Shown in pieces: positions 1-7,873 of a stretch of 64,000 bases of DNA (the stretch's first letter is position 1; every line of letters begins with the position of its first letter). Under the pieces are notes generated by a model that was given only the letters and a program-made list of their open reading frames with translations, had not been told where the DNA came from and did no database searches. Location of the stretch: positions 281,339-345,338 of the forward strand of contig NZ_BMWA01000008.1 of the NCBI RefSeq assembly GCF_014650995.1, given 5' to 3'. The translations under genes and the position numbers were made by a program. The DNA is from Streptomyces viridiviolaceus. GTDB lineage: Bacteria > Actinomycetota > Actinomycetes > Streptomycetales > Streptomycetaceae.

Positions 1-1417
1 CCGTACGGTGCGGCACGGCGTCGCCGGCGCGGACGGAACCGGTGGCCGGTTCGACGAGTCCGACCAGCGCCGACAGGAGGGTGGACTTCCCGGCGCCGTT
101 GCGGCCCATCAGGGCGACGGTCTCGCCGGGGGAGACGGTGAGGTCGACACGCCGCAGCGCCTGGACCCGGCCGCGCCGGACGGCGAGGGAACGCACCTCG
201 GCGGCGTACGGGGAGGCCGGGTCGGCGGCTGCCGTGGTCCCGGCACCCGGCGCCTTTCCGAGCAGGCGGCGCAGGAGGGAGGCGCCGGGACGCCGGGCGG
301 CCGTGGCGGGAGTGGGGACCAGGACGCCCGAGGGGGCCACGGCGGCGGCCGAAGCGACGGCGGCGTCCCGCGCACCGGCACCGGTCGGCTTCGCACCGGC
401 ACTGGTCGGCTTTGCTCCGGCACTGGTCGGGTCTGCGCCGGCACCCGCTGGCTCCGCACCGTCACCGGCTGGCTTCGCACCGGCACTGGTCGGCTTTGCT
501 CCGGCACCCGTCGGGTCTGCACCGGCACCAGTCGGCTTTGCTCCGCCACTGGTCGGCTTCGCGCCGGCGTCGGACGGTGCGGGGCCGGGTGCCGGGTCCC
601 GCTCGTCCAGTCGTTCCCTCAGGGGTGCCGCCCGGCGCCGCGCGTCCCGGATCGTCAGGGGCAGCGGGGACCAGCCCGCCAGCCGGCCCAGGTCCACCAC
701 CGGCGGGTACACCGGGGACACGGCCATGACATCCGCCGGGGAGCCGACCACGGGCCGGGCGCCCGGGGACGGGAGCAGGACGACCTGGTCGGCGTACTGG
801 ATCACCCGCTCCAGCCGGTGTTCGGCCATCAGGACCGTCGTACCGAGGTCGTGGACGAGCCGCTGCAGGACGGCCAGGACCTCCTCCGCCGCGGCCGGGT
901 CCAGGGCGGAGGTCGGCTCGTCCAGGACCAGCACCTCCGGGTGCGGGGTGAGGACCGAACCGATGGCGACCCGCTGCTGCTGGCCGCCGGAGAGCGTGGC
1001 GATCGGCCGGTCGCGCAGACCGGACAGGCCGAGCAGGTCGAGCGTCTCCTCGACCCGGCGGCGCATGACGTCCGGCGGCAGGCCGAGCGACTCCATGCCG
1101 TAGGCGAGTTCGTCCTCGACGGTGTCCGTCACGAAGTGCGACAGCGGGTCCTGGCCCACCGTGCCGACCACGTCGGCGAGTTCGCGCGGCTTGTGCGTGC
1201 GGGTGTCGCGGCCGGCCACGACGACCCGGCCGCTCAGGGTGCCCCCGGTGAAGTGCGGCACGAGGCCGCTCACCGCGCCGAGCACGGTCGACTTGCCGAC
1301 CCCCGACGGGCCGACGAGCAGCACGAGTTCGCCCTCGGGGACCTCGAAGTCCACCCCGCGGACGGTGGGTTCGGGCGCCCCGTCGTACGTCACGCAGACA
1401 TCCTCGAAGCGGATCAC
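1..1417 (-). CDS. ECF transporter double ATPase (partial, 3' end cut by window)
   Basis: Cytoplasmic energising subunit of an energy-coupling factor vitamin transporter, with two ABC ATPase halves fused in one chain. The GTG start (1417-1415) overlaps the TGA of the EcfT gene by four bases, so the two are translationally coupled. The first half shows Walker A GPSGVGKST (residues 36-44), signature LSGGQQQR, Walker B VLVLDEPTSALD and an H-loop in AEHR. A low-complexity linker of 24-bp units follows. The second half begins and is cut just after its Walker A GRNGAGKST at the left edge. The fused CbiO/EcfA architecture is typical of actinobacteria. It is co-transcribed with EcfT and two secreted proteins downstream of a cobalamin riboswitch, so B12 or a precursor is the inferred substrate. 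The S component is not in view and may lie further left. Confidence 0.9.
   Translation of the reverse strand, partial: MIRFEDVCVTYDGAPEPTVRGVDFEVPEGELVLLVGPSGVGKSTVLGAVSGLVPHFTGGTLSGRVVVAGRDTRTHKPRELADVVGTVGQDPLSHFVTDTVEDELAYGMESLGLPPDVMRRRVEETLDLLGLSGLRDRPIATLSGGQQQRVAIGSVLTPHPEVLVLDEPTSALDPAAAEEVLAVLQRLVHDLGTTVLMAEHRLERVIQYADQVVLLPSPGARPVVGSPADVMAVSPVYPPVVDLGRLAGWSPLPLTIRDARRRAAPLRERLDERDPAPGPAPSDAGAKPTSGGAKPTGAGADPTGAGAKPTSAGAKPAGDGAEPAGAGADPTSAGAKPTSAGAKPTGAGARDAAVASAAAVAPSGVLVPTPATAARRPGASLLRRLLGKAPGAGTTAAADPASPYAAEVRSLAVRRGRVQALRRVDLTVSPGETVALMGRNGAGKSTLLSALVGLVEPATGSVRAGDAVPHRT
372..572 (-). repeat. 24-bp tandem repeats inside the ATPase gene
   Basis: About eight imperfect 24-bp units encode eight-residue blocks of the type GAKPTSAG/GADPTGAG. 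They sit between the two ATPase halves and stay in frame, so they form a flexible Ala/Gly/Pro/Lys linker. Unit similarity at DNA level suggests expansion by replication slippage, and length probably varies between strains. Confidence 0.8.
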
Positions 1418-2622
1418 GACGGCTCCTTGGCGGGTTGCTCGGGGGCGGGGGTGACGAAGGCGGGGAGCAGCCCGATCAGGACGGCCGCCGCCGGCCACAG
1501 CGGGAGCGTGGGGGCGACCAGCGGGACCACGCCCGGGTGCAGCGCCGCCGGATCGCGGGCGGCGGCGAGGAACAGCAGGGCCGCGACCGCCGCGCCGGAG
1601 GCGGTGACCAGCCAGGCGCGGGCGCCCCACCGGTCCGGGCGGTACCGCGTGCGCAGGGAACGGCGACCGCCGAGCCACAGCCCCGCGAGCGCGGCGGCGA
1701 GCCCGGCGACCAGCACGGGGATGCCGTACGTGGCGCCTTCGGCGGTCAGCACGCCGTACGTCCCCGCGCACACGCCGAGGAGACCGCCCAGGGTCAGCGC
1801 CGCGGTGGTCCGGCGAACGGCGGCGGGAACGGAGGCGGTACGGCCGTAGCCGCGGGCGTCCATCGCGGCAGCGAGGGCGACGGAGCGTTCCAGAGCGCCC
1901 TCCAGGACCGGCAGCCCCACCTGGAGCAGGCCCCGTACGCCCTTGTCGGGGCGGCCGCGCAGACGGCGGGCGGCCCGCAGTCGCCGGCCGTCGGCGATGA
2001 GGCTCGGGGCGAAGGTGAGCGCCACGACGACGGCGACCCCGGTCTCGTACAGGGCGCCGGGGAGGGACTTCAGCAGCCGCGAGGGGCTCGCCAGGGCGTT
2101 CGCGGCGCCGACGCAGATCAGGAGCGTGGCCAGCTTCATGGCGTCGTACAGCGCGAAGGCGAGGCCCTCGGCGGTGACCCGGCCGCCGAGGCGGATGCCC
2201 TGCGCCCAGTCGGGGAGCGGGACTTCGGGGAGCGTGACGATCACCTGCGTGCCGGGGACGGGCGAGCCGAGGACGGCCGTGAACAGCAGGCGGACCACCA
2301 GGACGGCGAGCGCGAGCTTGACGAAGGCGCCGTAGGACCGCGACCAGGGGGTGTGGGGGCGGCGGGCCAGGACGACGTAGGCGGAGACGGCGACGAGCAG
2401 GGCGAGCAGGAGGGGGTTGGTGGTGCGGGTGGCGGCGACGCCCAGGCCGATGGCCCACAGCCACCAGGCGCCGGGGTGCAGTGCTGCGGTGCGAGGGCGG
2501 CCGGGGGACGGGACGCCTGCCGGCGCCGGGCGGGTGCCTCCCCCGGAGGGGGTGCCCCCGCCCCCCACGCGCGCCGCCCCGGCGGCACGACCGCCCGCGG
2601 GCTGCGCTCCGCTACGGAGCAT
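1414..2622 (-). CDS. ECF transporter transmembrane subunit EcfT
   Basis: Integral membrane coupling subunit (402 aa) that links the ATPases to a substrate-binding S component. Hydrophobic segments occur from about residue 45 onward (WWLWAIGLGV, LLALLVAVSAYVVL, LALAVLVVRLLFTAVL), and the cytoplasmic coupling helix carries the conserved ARG-type motif in AMDARGYGR. The ATG at 2622 was chosen because it overlaps the upstream gene's stop by 11 bases; the open frame runs further upstream but only as antisense-like Arg-rich sequence. The 3' end overlaps the ATPase start by four bases. It is the third gene of the riboswitch-led operon. Confidence 0.88.
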   Translation of the reverse strand: MLRSGAQPAGGRAAGAARVGGGGTPSGGGTRPAPAGVPSPGRPRTAALHPGAWWLWAIGLGVAATRTTNPLLLALLVAVSAYVVLARRPHTPWSRSYGAFVKLALAVLVVRLLFTAVLGSPVPGTQVIVTLPEVPLPDWAQGIRLGGRVTAEGLAFALYDAMKLATLLICVGAANALASPSRLLKSLPGALYETGVAVVVALTFAPSLIADGRRLRAARRLRGRPDKGVRGLLQVGLPVLEGALERSVALAAAMDARGYGRTASVPAAVRRTTAALTLGGLLGVCAGTYGVLTAEGATYGIPVLVAGLAAALAGLWLGGRRSLRTRYRPDRWGARAWLVTASGAAVAALLFLAAARDPAALHPGVVPLVAPTLPLWPAAAVLIGLLPAFVTPAPEQPAKEPS

Positions 2623-3277
2623 TCCCGCGCCGCCTCGCCTGCCAGGCCGCCGCCGCGCCCAGGACCGCCACGATCGCGATGCCCGCGAACAGGCCGACCG
2701 AGGGGCCGTCGTCGTCCGACGCGCTCCCCTTCTCCTCTGTCCCCTTGCCCTCTGTCCCCTTCTCCTTCTGATCCGGCTGCTGCGCCACCTGCTCCCCGCA
2801 CCCCGACTCGGGGTAGCCCGCGATGGCGCACAGCAGGGCATCGGTGTCGTAGCGCAGCGGCCCCGCGACGGCGGCCAGGGCGTCCGCGGTCGTCGCGTCG
2901 GGGGAGACGCGGGCGCAGGCGGTGCGGGGCCCGGGCGGGGTCTCGCCGGACGGGGCGTCGGCGGCCGTGCCGAAGTCCAGGACGAGCGCCACCCGCTTGC
3001 TGCCGTCCCGCGCGGGCGTCTTCGCGCAGATCGCCGCGAAGTCCGCGGCCCCGCGCGGCTGCGCCGCGTCGTCGGAGTCCTCGCTCACCGCGAAGCGGAA
3101 GCCCTGGACGTCGCCGTCGGAGGGGCGGGCGGTGGAAGGGCCCTGGGTGGCGTACGTCCAGCGGTCGCCGTCACGGTCCCAGAAGGACCAGTAGCGGTAA
3201 CCGGTGGCCTGCGCCTGGCCGGCGCTCCCGATCAGCAGGAGCCCGGCCAGGGCCAGGAGGGCGGCGCGGCGTATCAC
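2612..3277 (-). CDS. Secreted membrane-anchored protein, SCO2322-type
   Basis: A 221-aa exported protein with an N-terminal signal peptide (RRAALLALAGLLLIGSAGQAQA), a globular extracellular domain with Cys residues (AICAK, TACARV, LLCAIAGYPESGCGEQ), a charged Lys/Glu-rich spacer and a C-terminal transmembrane anchor (GLFAGIAIVAVLGAAAAWQ) followed by RRR. The GTG start overlaps the preceding gene's TGA by four bases. I recognise it as the family named after SCO2322; its function is unproven. It lies between a toroid-fold extracellular protein and EcfT under a cobalamin riboswitch. This suggests it is the small beta-type partner of a surface corrinoid-capture complex, by analogy with the two-domain layout of transcobalamin. 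Confidence 0.8.
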   Translation of the reverse strand: MIRRAALLALAGLLLIGSAGQAQATGYRYWSFWDRDGDRWTYATQGPSTARPSDGDVQGFRFAVSEDSDDAAQPRGAADFAAICAKTPARDGSKRVALVLDFGTAADAPSGETPPGPRTACARVSPDATTADALAAVAGPLRYDTDALLCAIAGYPESGCGEQVAQQPDQKEKGTEGKGTEEKGSASDDDGPSVGLFAGIAIVAVLGAAAAWQARRRGNAP

Positions 3278-4512
3278 GGCTGCTGCTTCCGGGTGCGGCC
3301 GCTGAGCAGGAAGCCGATGCCGATGCCGAAGACCAGGCAGACGCCGACGAACCACCAGACGCCGAAGCCGGAGCCGTCCTTGTCCTCGGCCTTCTTCTCG
3401 TCCTTGTCGCTCGCGCTCGCGGAGTCCCGTATCGCGGCGCCCTGCGGGGACGGTCCCGTCGCGTTCAGCTGCGCCACCAGGTCGGTGCCGCCGAAGTCGC
3501 GCGGGTCGGTGCCGGTGGCGTGGGCGGCGAAGATCAGCTGGGCGTAGGCGGCGGGACCGCTCTGCTTCGCCCAGGACGCGGAGTTCTGCTTCAGCCAGTT
3601 CAGCGGCTTGCTCGCCTTGCCGGTCCCGCCCTGCGCGGCGAGCGCGACGACCGCGTCGGCGGTGTTGCCGTAGTCGGGCTGGTCGGTGGCGCCGGCCAGG
3701 GCGGACGTCAGGTGACCGTCCTCGGCGACGGCCTTCGCGAGGTACGCGGCACCGTTCCCGGCGGCCTGCGCGGGAGTGGGGTCCTCCCCGCCGGCGCAGG
3801 TGGCGTCCGCCGCCTTGCCGGGCTCGGTGACCAGGCCCTTGCCGAGCGCGCCGAGGACGCCCGCGGCCGTCGCGTCCGCGTTGGCGGCGAGCTTGCCGTC
3901 CTTGTCCGGCTGGAACGCGAACGCGCCCGCGCCGTCGCCCCCGCCGCAGGGCAGGGCGAAGGTCAGCAGGGCGTCGTACGGCGACTTGCCGCCCTTGACG
4001 ACCTTCTCGGGGTCGGTGCCGGTGGCGGTCAGCGCGCCGATGACGACGGAGGTGGAGTTGGCGTCGCTGGGGCCGCCGGGGGCGTAGCCCCAGCCGCCGT
4101 CCTTGTTCTGCACGGACTTCAGCCAGGTGAGGGCGTCCTCCACGACGTCGCCGCGCCCGCCGAGGGCGGCCAGGGCCTGGATCGCGGCGGCCGTGTTGTT
4201 GGTGTCGACCATGACCTTGGCGTCGCAGTCCTTGGACGGGTCGGCGCGGAAGGGCGCGAAGGCGCCGTTGTCGCACTGCTGCCCGGTGAGCCAGTCCACG
4301 GCCTTCGGCGACGGGATCACGCCCACCGTGTGCTGCGCGAGCAGGGCGAGGGACTGGCGCCAGACGCCGTCGTACTGGGGGTCGGAGGTGCCGTACAGCC
4401 CGGCGGGTGTGGGCGCGGAGGGTGACGGGTCGGCGGCGACCGCGGGCGCGGCGGCGGCGCCGATCACGGCTATGGCGGCCAGGGCCGCGGCACTGCGGCG
4501 GCGGACGTTCAT
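3274..4512 (-). CDS. Extracellular prenyltransferase/squalene-oxidase-repeat protein
   Basis: A 412-aa exported protein built of terpene-cyclase-like alpha/alpha-toroid repeats, such as LTWLKSVQNKDGGWGYAPGG and the repeated NTADAVVALAAQ-type helices. It has a signal peptide (AALAAIAVIGAAAAPAVAA), a charged linker near residue 370 and a C-terminal membrane anchor (VWWFVGVCLVFGIGIGFLL) ending in basic residues. The ATG at 4512 was chosen because it gives a normal signal peptide and follows GAAAGG-like purines; an upstream in-frame ATG at 4659 would translate through the riboswitch. It is the first gene after the cobalamin riboswitch. The fold family also includes intrinsic factor and transcobalamin, so corrinoid binding outside the membrane is my inference. 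Enzymatic prenyl transfer is unlikely for an exported protein. Confidence 0.85.
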   Translation of the reverse strand: MNVRRRSAAALAAIAVIGAAAAPAVAADPSPSAPTPAGLYGTSDPQYDGVWRQSLALLAQHTVGVIPSPKAVDWLTGQQCDNGAFAPFRADPSKDCDAKVMVDTNNTAAAIQALAALGGRGDVVEDALTWLKSVQNKDGGWGYAPGGPSDANSTSVVIGALTATGTDPEKVVKGGKSPYDALLTFALPCGGGDGAGAFAFQPDKDGKLAANADATAAGVLGALGKGLVTEPGKAADATCAGGEDPTPAQAAGNGAAYLAKAVAEDGHLTSALAGATDQPDYGNTADAVVALAAQGGTGKASKPLNWLKQNSASWAKQSGPAAYAQLIFAAHATGTDPRDFGGTDLVAQLNATGPSPQGAAIRDSASASDKDEKKAEDKDGSGFGVWWFVGVCLVFGIGIGFLLSGRTRKQQP

Positions 4513-4569
4513 GATCGGCGGGTGCCTTTCGCTGCGAGGAGGCGGGCGGCACCGGGCACCCCCGGGCGG

Positions 4570-4790
4570 CTCGGCTCCGTATACCTCGACGGTGCCGTGC
4601 ACCGGCGGGCGCCGGGCACGTGAGCCGGTCACGGTCCCGACCGGGGCGATCCGGCTCACCGTCCGCGGAAGTCCTCGACGGGCGGCTCACGGTTGCGGGT
4701 CAGCGCCGGAATTGCACCGGCTTCCCCCCGATCGGGTGTGATGACGACGCGGCCACTTTACCCGGAGGTAGGAAGCGGCCCACGGGGCGG
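4570..4790 (-). promoter_or_regulatory. Cobalamin riboswitch
   Basis: Reading the minus strand, GAAGCCGGTGCAATTCCGGC followed by GCTGACCCGCAACCGTGAG (plus-strand 4692-4724) is the canonical B12-box core: GCCGGTG, then a CCGGCGCTGACCCGCAAC segment. Paired segments continue to about 4570 (CGGGCACGTGAGCCGGT-type stems). It lies about 60 nt upstream of the first gene of the ECF operon. It should switch expression off when cobalamin is abundant. End points are approximate. The rest of 4513-4944 has no convincing gene. Confidence 0.92.
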
Positions 4791-4944
4791 CCGTCGGCGC
4801 CGGGAGGCGATGACTCGCGCCGCGTCGCACGGGCCGGCTCCCCGGCCGCGGACGCCGCCCGCGCAGAGGCGCAGGTCCCTCACTCCGGGGTCGCCCCGGC
4901 TGCTCCGACGCGGCCGTGGTCGGCGGGGCGTGGGCCCGGGGCTG

Positions 4945-5637
4945 TCAGTCGTCGGTCGACGTCAGCTCGATCAGCCGGCACACCGTCTCGATGTCGACCT
5001 GCACCTGGGCGATGGACGCGCGGCCCGCCAGCCACGTGATCAGGGTCGAGTGCCAGGTGTGCTCGATGACGCGGACCGCGGAGAGCTGCTCGGGCGTGGG
5101 GTTCTCCAGGCCGCCCATCGCGTCCAGGATGATCGCCGTGGTCTGGCGGGAGACCTGGTCGACCTCCGGTGAGACGCTGCGGTCGGCGAAGGTCAGGGCG
5201 CGTGCCATCGCCTCGGCCAGCCGCGGTTCGCGCTGCAGTGCACGGAAGGCCCGCATCAGGGTCTGCGCCACCCGGTCCGCCGCCGTCTCGCCCGCCGGCG
5301 GGCTCTTGCGCAGGGTGGCGTGCAGGTGCTCCAGCTGGTCCTGCATCGTCGCGACCAGCAGATGGACCTTGGACGGGAAGTAGCGGTACAGGGTGCCGAG
5401 GGCCACCTGCGACGACTCCGCGACCTCACGCATCTGCACGGCCTCGAAACCGCCCCGGCAGGCCAGCCGGGCGGTCGTGTGCAGGATGCGGCGGCGGCGC
5501 GCCTCCTGCCGCTCGGTGAGGGGCGGGGAAGCGGCGCGGCGCACGGAGCCGGCTTCCGGCATGTCCACCTTGGCCACCTTCTCCCCCTTGCCCGGCCCGG
5601 TGGGGTGCCGCGCCGTGGCGTGAATCACCTGATCCAC
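4945..5637 (-). CDS. kstR: TetR-family repressor, KstR-like
   Basis: A 230-aa DNA-binding repressor. The TetR helix-turn-helix lies around residues 45-95 (RILHTTARLACRGGFEAVQM, then VALGTLYRYFPSKVHLL), followed by a helical ligand-binding domain. The sequence resembles KstR, the regulator of sterol catabolism in mycobacteria and rhodococci. A perfect match to the KstR operator form TnnAACnnGTTnnA lies in the divergent promoter (5692-5705), which supports the assignment. KstR family ligands are steroid acyl-CoA thioesters. The start is uncertain: GTG at 5637 is the longest choice, but internal starts near 5580 or 5562 have better purine-rich upstream sequence. Confidence 0.78.
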   Translation of the reverse strand: MDQVIHATARHPTGPGKGEKVAKVDMPEAGSVRRAASPPLTERQEARRRRILHTTARLACRGGFEAVQMREVAESSQVALGTLYRYFPSKVHLLVATMQDQLEHLHATLRKSPPAGETAADRVAQTLMRAFRALQREPRLAEAMARALTFADRSVSPEVDQVSRQTTAIILDAMGGLENPTPEQLSAVRVIEHTWHSTLITWLAGRASIAQVQVDIETVCRLIELTSTDD

Positions 5638-5691
5638 TCGTCACAGCACCCCTACCTGCCGGTAGATTCGGAGCCTCTGAACGATCAAGTA

Positions 5692-5705
5692 TGAAACTTG
5701 TTCTA
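5692..5705. promoter_or_regulatory. KstR-type operator TGAAACTTGTTCTA
   Basis: The 14-bp site fits TnnAACnnGTTnnA exactly on both strands. It is located 55 bp upstream of the TetR-family gene start and about 55 bp before the glycosyltransferase start, so one site could control both divergent transcripts. The match to the KstR motif is from memory of that family. Confidence 0.7.
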
Positions 5706-5759
5706 GATTATCGTCCCGGCGTAGTCTCGCGGGACAGCGCAGTGAGAAGGGGGCCCAGA

Positions 5760-7145
5760 GTGACCGCTGAGGCCAGTCAGGCGGGACCCCGTCAGGAGCC
5801 CGCCGCCGACGGCTTGCGACCGCTCCGCATCGCACTCCTCACCTACAAGGGAAACCCGTTCTGCGGCGGCCAGGGCGTCTACGTCCGCCACCTCTCACGC
5901 GAACTGGCCCGCCTCGGCCACTGGGTCGAGGTCATCGGCGCCCAGCCCTACCCCGTCCTCGACGTCGTCGACGGGACCCGCTGCGGCCCGGCCCTCACCG
6001 AGCTGCCCAGCCTCGACCTCTACCGCCAGCCCGACCCCTTCCGCACCCCGAAGCGCGACGAGTACCGCGACTGGGTGGACGCGCTGGAGGTCGCCACCAT
6101 GTGGACCGGCGGATTCCCCGAACCGCTGACGTTCTCGCTGCGTGCCCGCCGCCATCTGCGTGCCCGCCGCGGCGACTTCGACGTCGTCCACGACAACCAG
6201 ACCCTCGGCTACGGGCTGTTGGGCGACGTGGGCGCACCCCTGGTCACCACCATCCACCACCCCATCACCGTCGACCGGCAGTTGGAGCTGGACGCCGCCG
6301 AGACCTGGCAGCGGCGGTACTCCGTGCGCCGCTGGTACGCGTTCACCCGCATGCAGAAGCGCGTCGCGCGCCGCCTGCCCTCCGTCCTCACCGTCTCCGG
6401 TACCTCCCGGCAGGAGATCGTCGACCACCTCGGCGTACGGCCGGACCGCATCCACGTCGTGCACATCGGCGCCGACACCGACCTGTTCTCGCCCGACGCG
6501 TCGGTGCCGCAGGTGCCGGGCCGGATCGTGACGACGTCCAGCGCGGACGTGCCGCTCAAGGGCCTGGTCTTCCTCGTCGAGGCGCTGGCGAAGGTGCGCA
6601 CCGAGCACCCCGACGCCCACCTCGTCGTCGTCGGCAAGCGCCCCGCCGAGGGGCCCGTCGCCCAGGCGATGGAACGCTACGGCCTCGAAGGCGCCGTCGA
6701 GTTCGTCAAGGGCATCTCGGACGCCGAACTGGTCGACCTCGTCCGCTCGGCCGAGGTCGCCTGCGTGCCGTCCCTGTACGAGGGGTTCTCGCTGCCGGCC
6801 GCCGAGGCCATGGCGACCGGCACGCCGCTGCTGGCCACCACCGGCGGGGCGATCCCGGAGGTCGCCGGACGCGACGGGGAGACCTGCCTGGCGGTGCCGC
6901 CCGGCGACGCGGGGGCACTGGCCGCGGGGCTCGGACGGCTGCTCGGCGACCCGGAGCTGCGGGCCCGGCTCGGGGCGGCCGGACGCGAGCGGGTGCTGCG
7001 GCAGTTCACCTGGGCCCGCGCCGCCGAGGGAACGGTGGCCCGCTACCGCGAGGCCATCGGCGGCTCCGCCCCCGCCCCGAGGGCCGCCTCCCCGATCCCG
7101 ACAAGTGACACCGGCGTCTACCCCGAAAGCAGGGCCACGTGCTGA
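5760..7145 (+). CDS. GT4-family glycosyltransferase
   Basis: A 461-aa cytoplasmic retaining glycosyltransferase of the GT-B fold. The N-terminal Rossmann domain opens with LRIALLTYKGNPFCGGQGVYVRHL. The C-terminal nucleotide-sugar domain has VPLKGLVFLVEAL and the EX7E-type motif in PSLYEGFSLPAAEAMATGTP. The GTG at 5760 was preferred over an in-frame ATG at 5691 because the latter lies inside the KstR operator, and AGAAGGGGG precedes the GTG. It is first in a three-gene operon with a methyltransferase and a toroid protein. The acceptor is unknown; control by a KstR-like repressor hints at a lipid or sterol-linked glycoside. Confidence 0.9.
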   Translation: MTAEASQAGPRQEPAADGLRPLRIALLTYKGNPFCGGQGVYVRHLSRELARLGHWVEVIGAQPYPVLDVVDGTRCGPALTELPSLDLYRQPDPFRTPKRDEYRDWVDALEVATMWTGGFPEPLTFSLRARRHLRARRGDFDVVHDNQTLGYGLLGDVGAPLVTTIHHPITVDRQLELDAAETWQRRYSVRRWYAFTRMQKRVARRLPSVLTVSGTSRQEIVDHLGVRPDRIHVVHIGADTDLFSPDASVPQVPGRIVTTSSADVPLKGLVFLVEALAKVRTEHPDAHLVVVGKRPAEGPVAQAMERYGLEGAVEFVKGISDAELVDLVRSAEVACVPSLYEGFSLPAAEAMATGTPLLATTGGAIPEVAGRDGETCLAVPPGDAGALAAGLGRLLGDPELRARLGAAGRERVLRQFTWARAAEGTVARYREAIGGSAPAPRAASPIPTSDTGVYPESRATC

Positions 7146-7873
7146 CCGTCGACTTCTCCCGGTTCCCGCTCGCCCCGGGCGACCGCGTCCTGGACCTCGG
7201 CTGCGGCGCCGGCCGGCACGCCTTCGAGTGCTACCGGCGCGGCGCGCAGGTCGTGGCGCTGGACCAGAACGGCGACGAGATCCGCGAGGTCGCGAAGTGG
7301 TTCGCGGCGATGAAGGAGGCCGGCGAGGCACCGGCCGGCGCCACCGCCACGGCGATGGAGGGCGACGCGCTGGCCCTGCCCTTCCCGGACGAGTCCTTCG
7401 ACGTCGTCATCATCTCCGAGGTGATGGAGCACATCCCCGACGACAAGGGCGTGCTCGCCGAGATGGTCCGCGTCCTCAGGCCCGGCGGGCGCATCGCGAT
7501 CACCGTGCCGCGCTACGGCCCCGAGAAGGTCTGCTGGGCGCTGTCCGACGCCTACCACGAGGTCGAGGGCGGACACATCCGCATCTACAAGGCCGACGAA
7601 CTGCTCGCCAAGATCCGCGAGGCGGGCCTCAAGCCGTACGGCACCCACCACGCGCACGCCCTGCACTCGCCCTACTGGTGGCTGAAGTGCGCCTTCGGCG
7701 TCGACAACGACAAGGCGCTGCCGGTGCGGGCGTACCACAAGCTGCTGGTCTGGGACATCATGAAGAAGCCGCTGGCCACCCGGGTCGCCGAGCAGGCGCT
7801 CAACCCGCTGATCGGCAAGAGCTTCGTGGCGTACGCGACCAAGCCCCACCTCCCGCCGGTGGACGCCGCGTGA
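7139..7873 (+). CDS. Class I SAM-dependent methyltransferase
   Basis: A 244-aa methyltransferase (type 11 fold) with motif I VLDLGCGAGRHAFE (about residues 17-30), the acidic loop end ALDQN, and post-motif region GGRIAITVPRYGPEKV. The GTG start lies inside the 3' end of the glycosyltransferase gene (7-bp overlap) and the stop overlaps the next start, so it is translationally coupled to both. It probably methylates the product of the glycosyltransferase or its lipid carrier. The substrate cannot be read from sequence. Confidence 0.9.
   Translation: MLTVDFSRFPLAPGDRVLDLGCGAGRHAFECYRRGAQVVALDQNGDEIREVAKWFAAMKEAGEAPAGATATAMEGDALALPFPDESFDVVIISEVMEHIPDDKGVLAEMVRVLRPGGRIAITVPRYGPEKVCWALSDAYHEVEGGHIRIYKADELLAKIREAGLKPYGTHHAHALHSPYWWLKCAFGVDNDKALPVRAYHKLLVWDIMKKPLATRVAEQALNPLIGKSFVAYATKPHLPPVDAA

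Noticed and set aside
8..1849. Long plus-strand frame over the ECF genes
   Set aside because: Arg/Gly-rich composition and wrong codon bias; it is the shadow of the minus-strand ATPase and EcfT genes.
1435..4425. Plus-strand frame of 996 codons
   Set aside because: Antisense to three well-supported genes of the ECF operon; repetitive Gly/Arg/Glu content.
5691..5760. Glycosyltransferase start at ATG 5691
   Set aside because: It would place the operator inside the gene and adds a non-conserved leader; GTG 5760 has the ribosome site.
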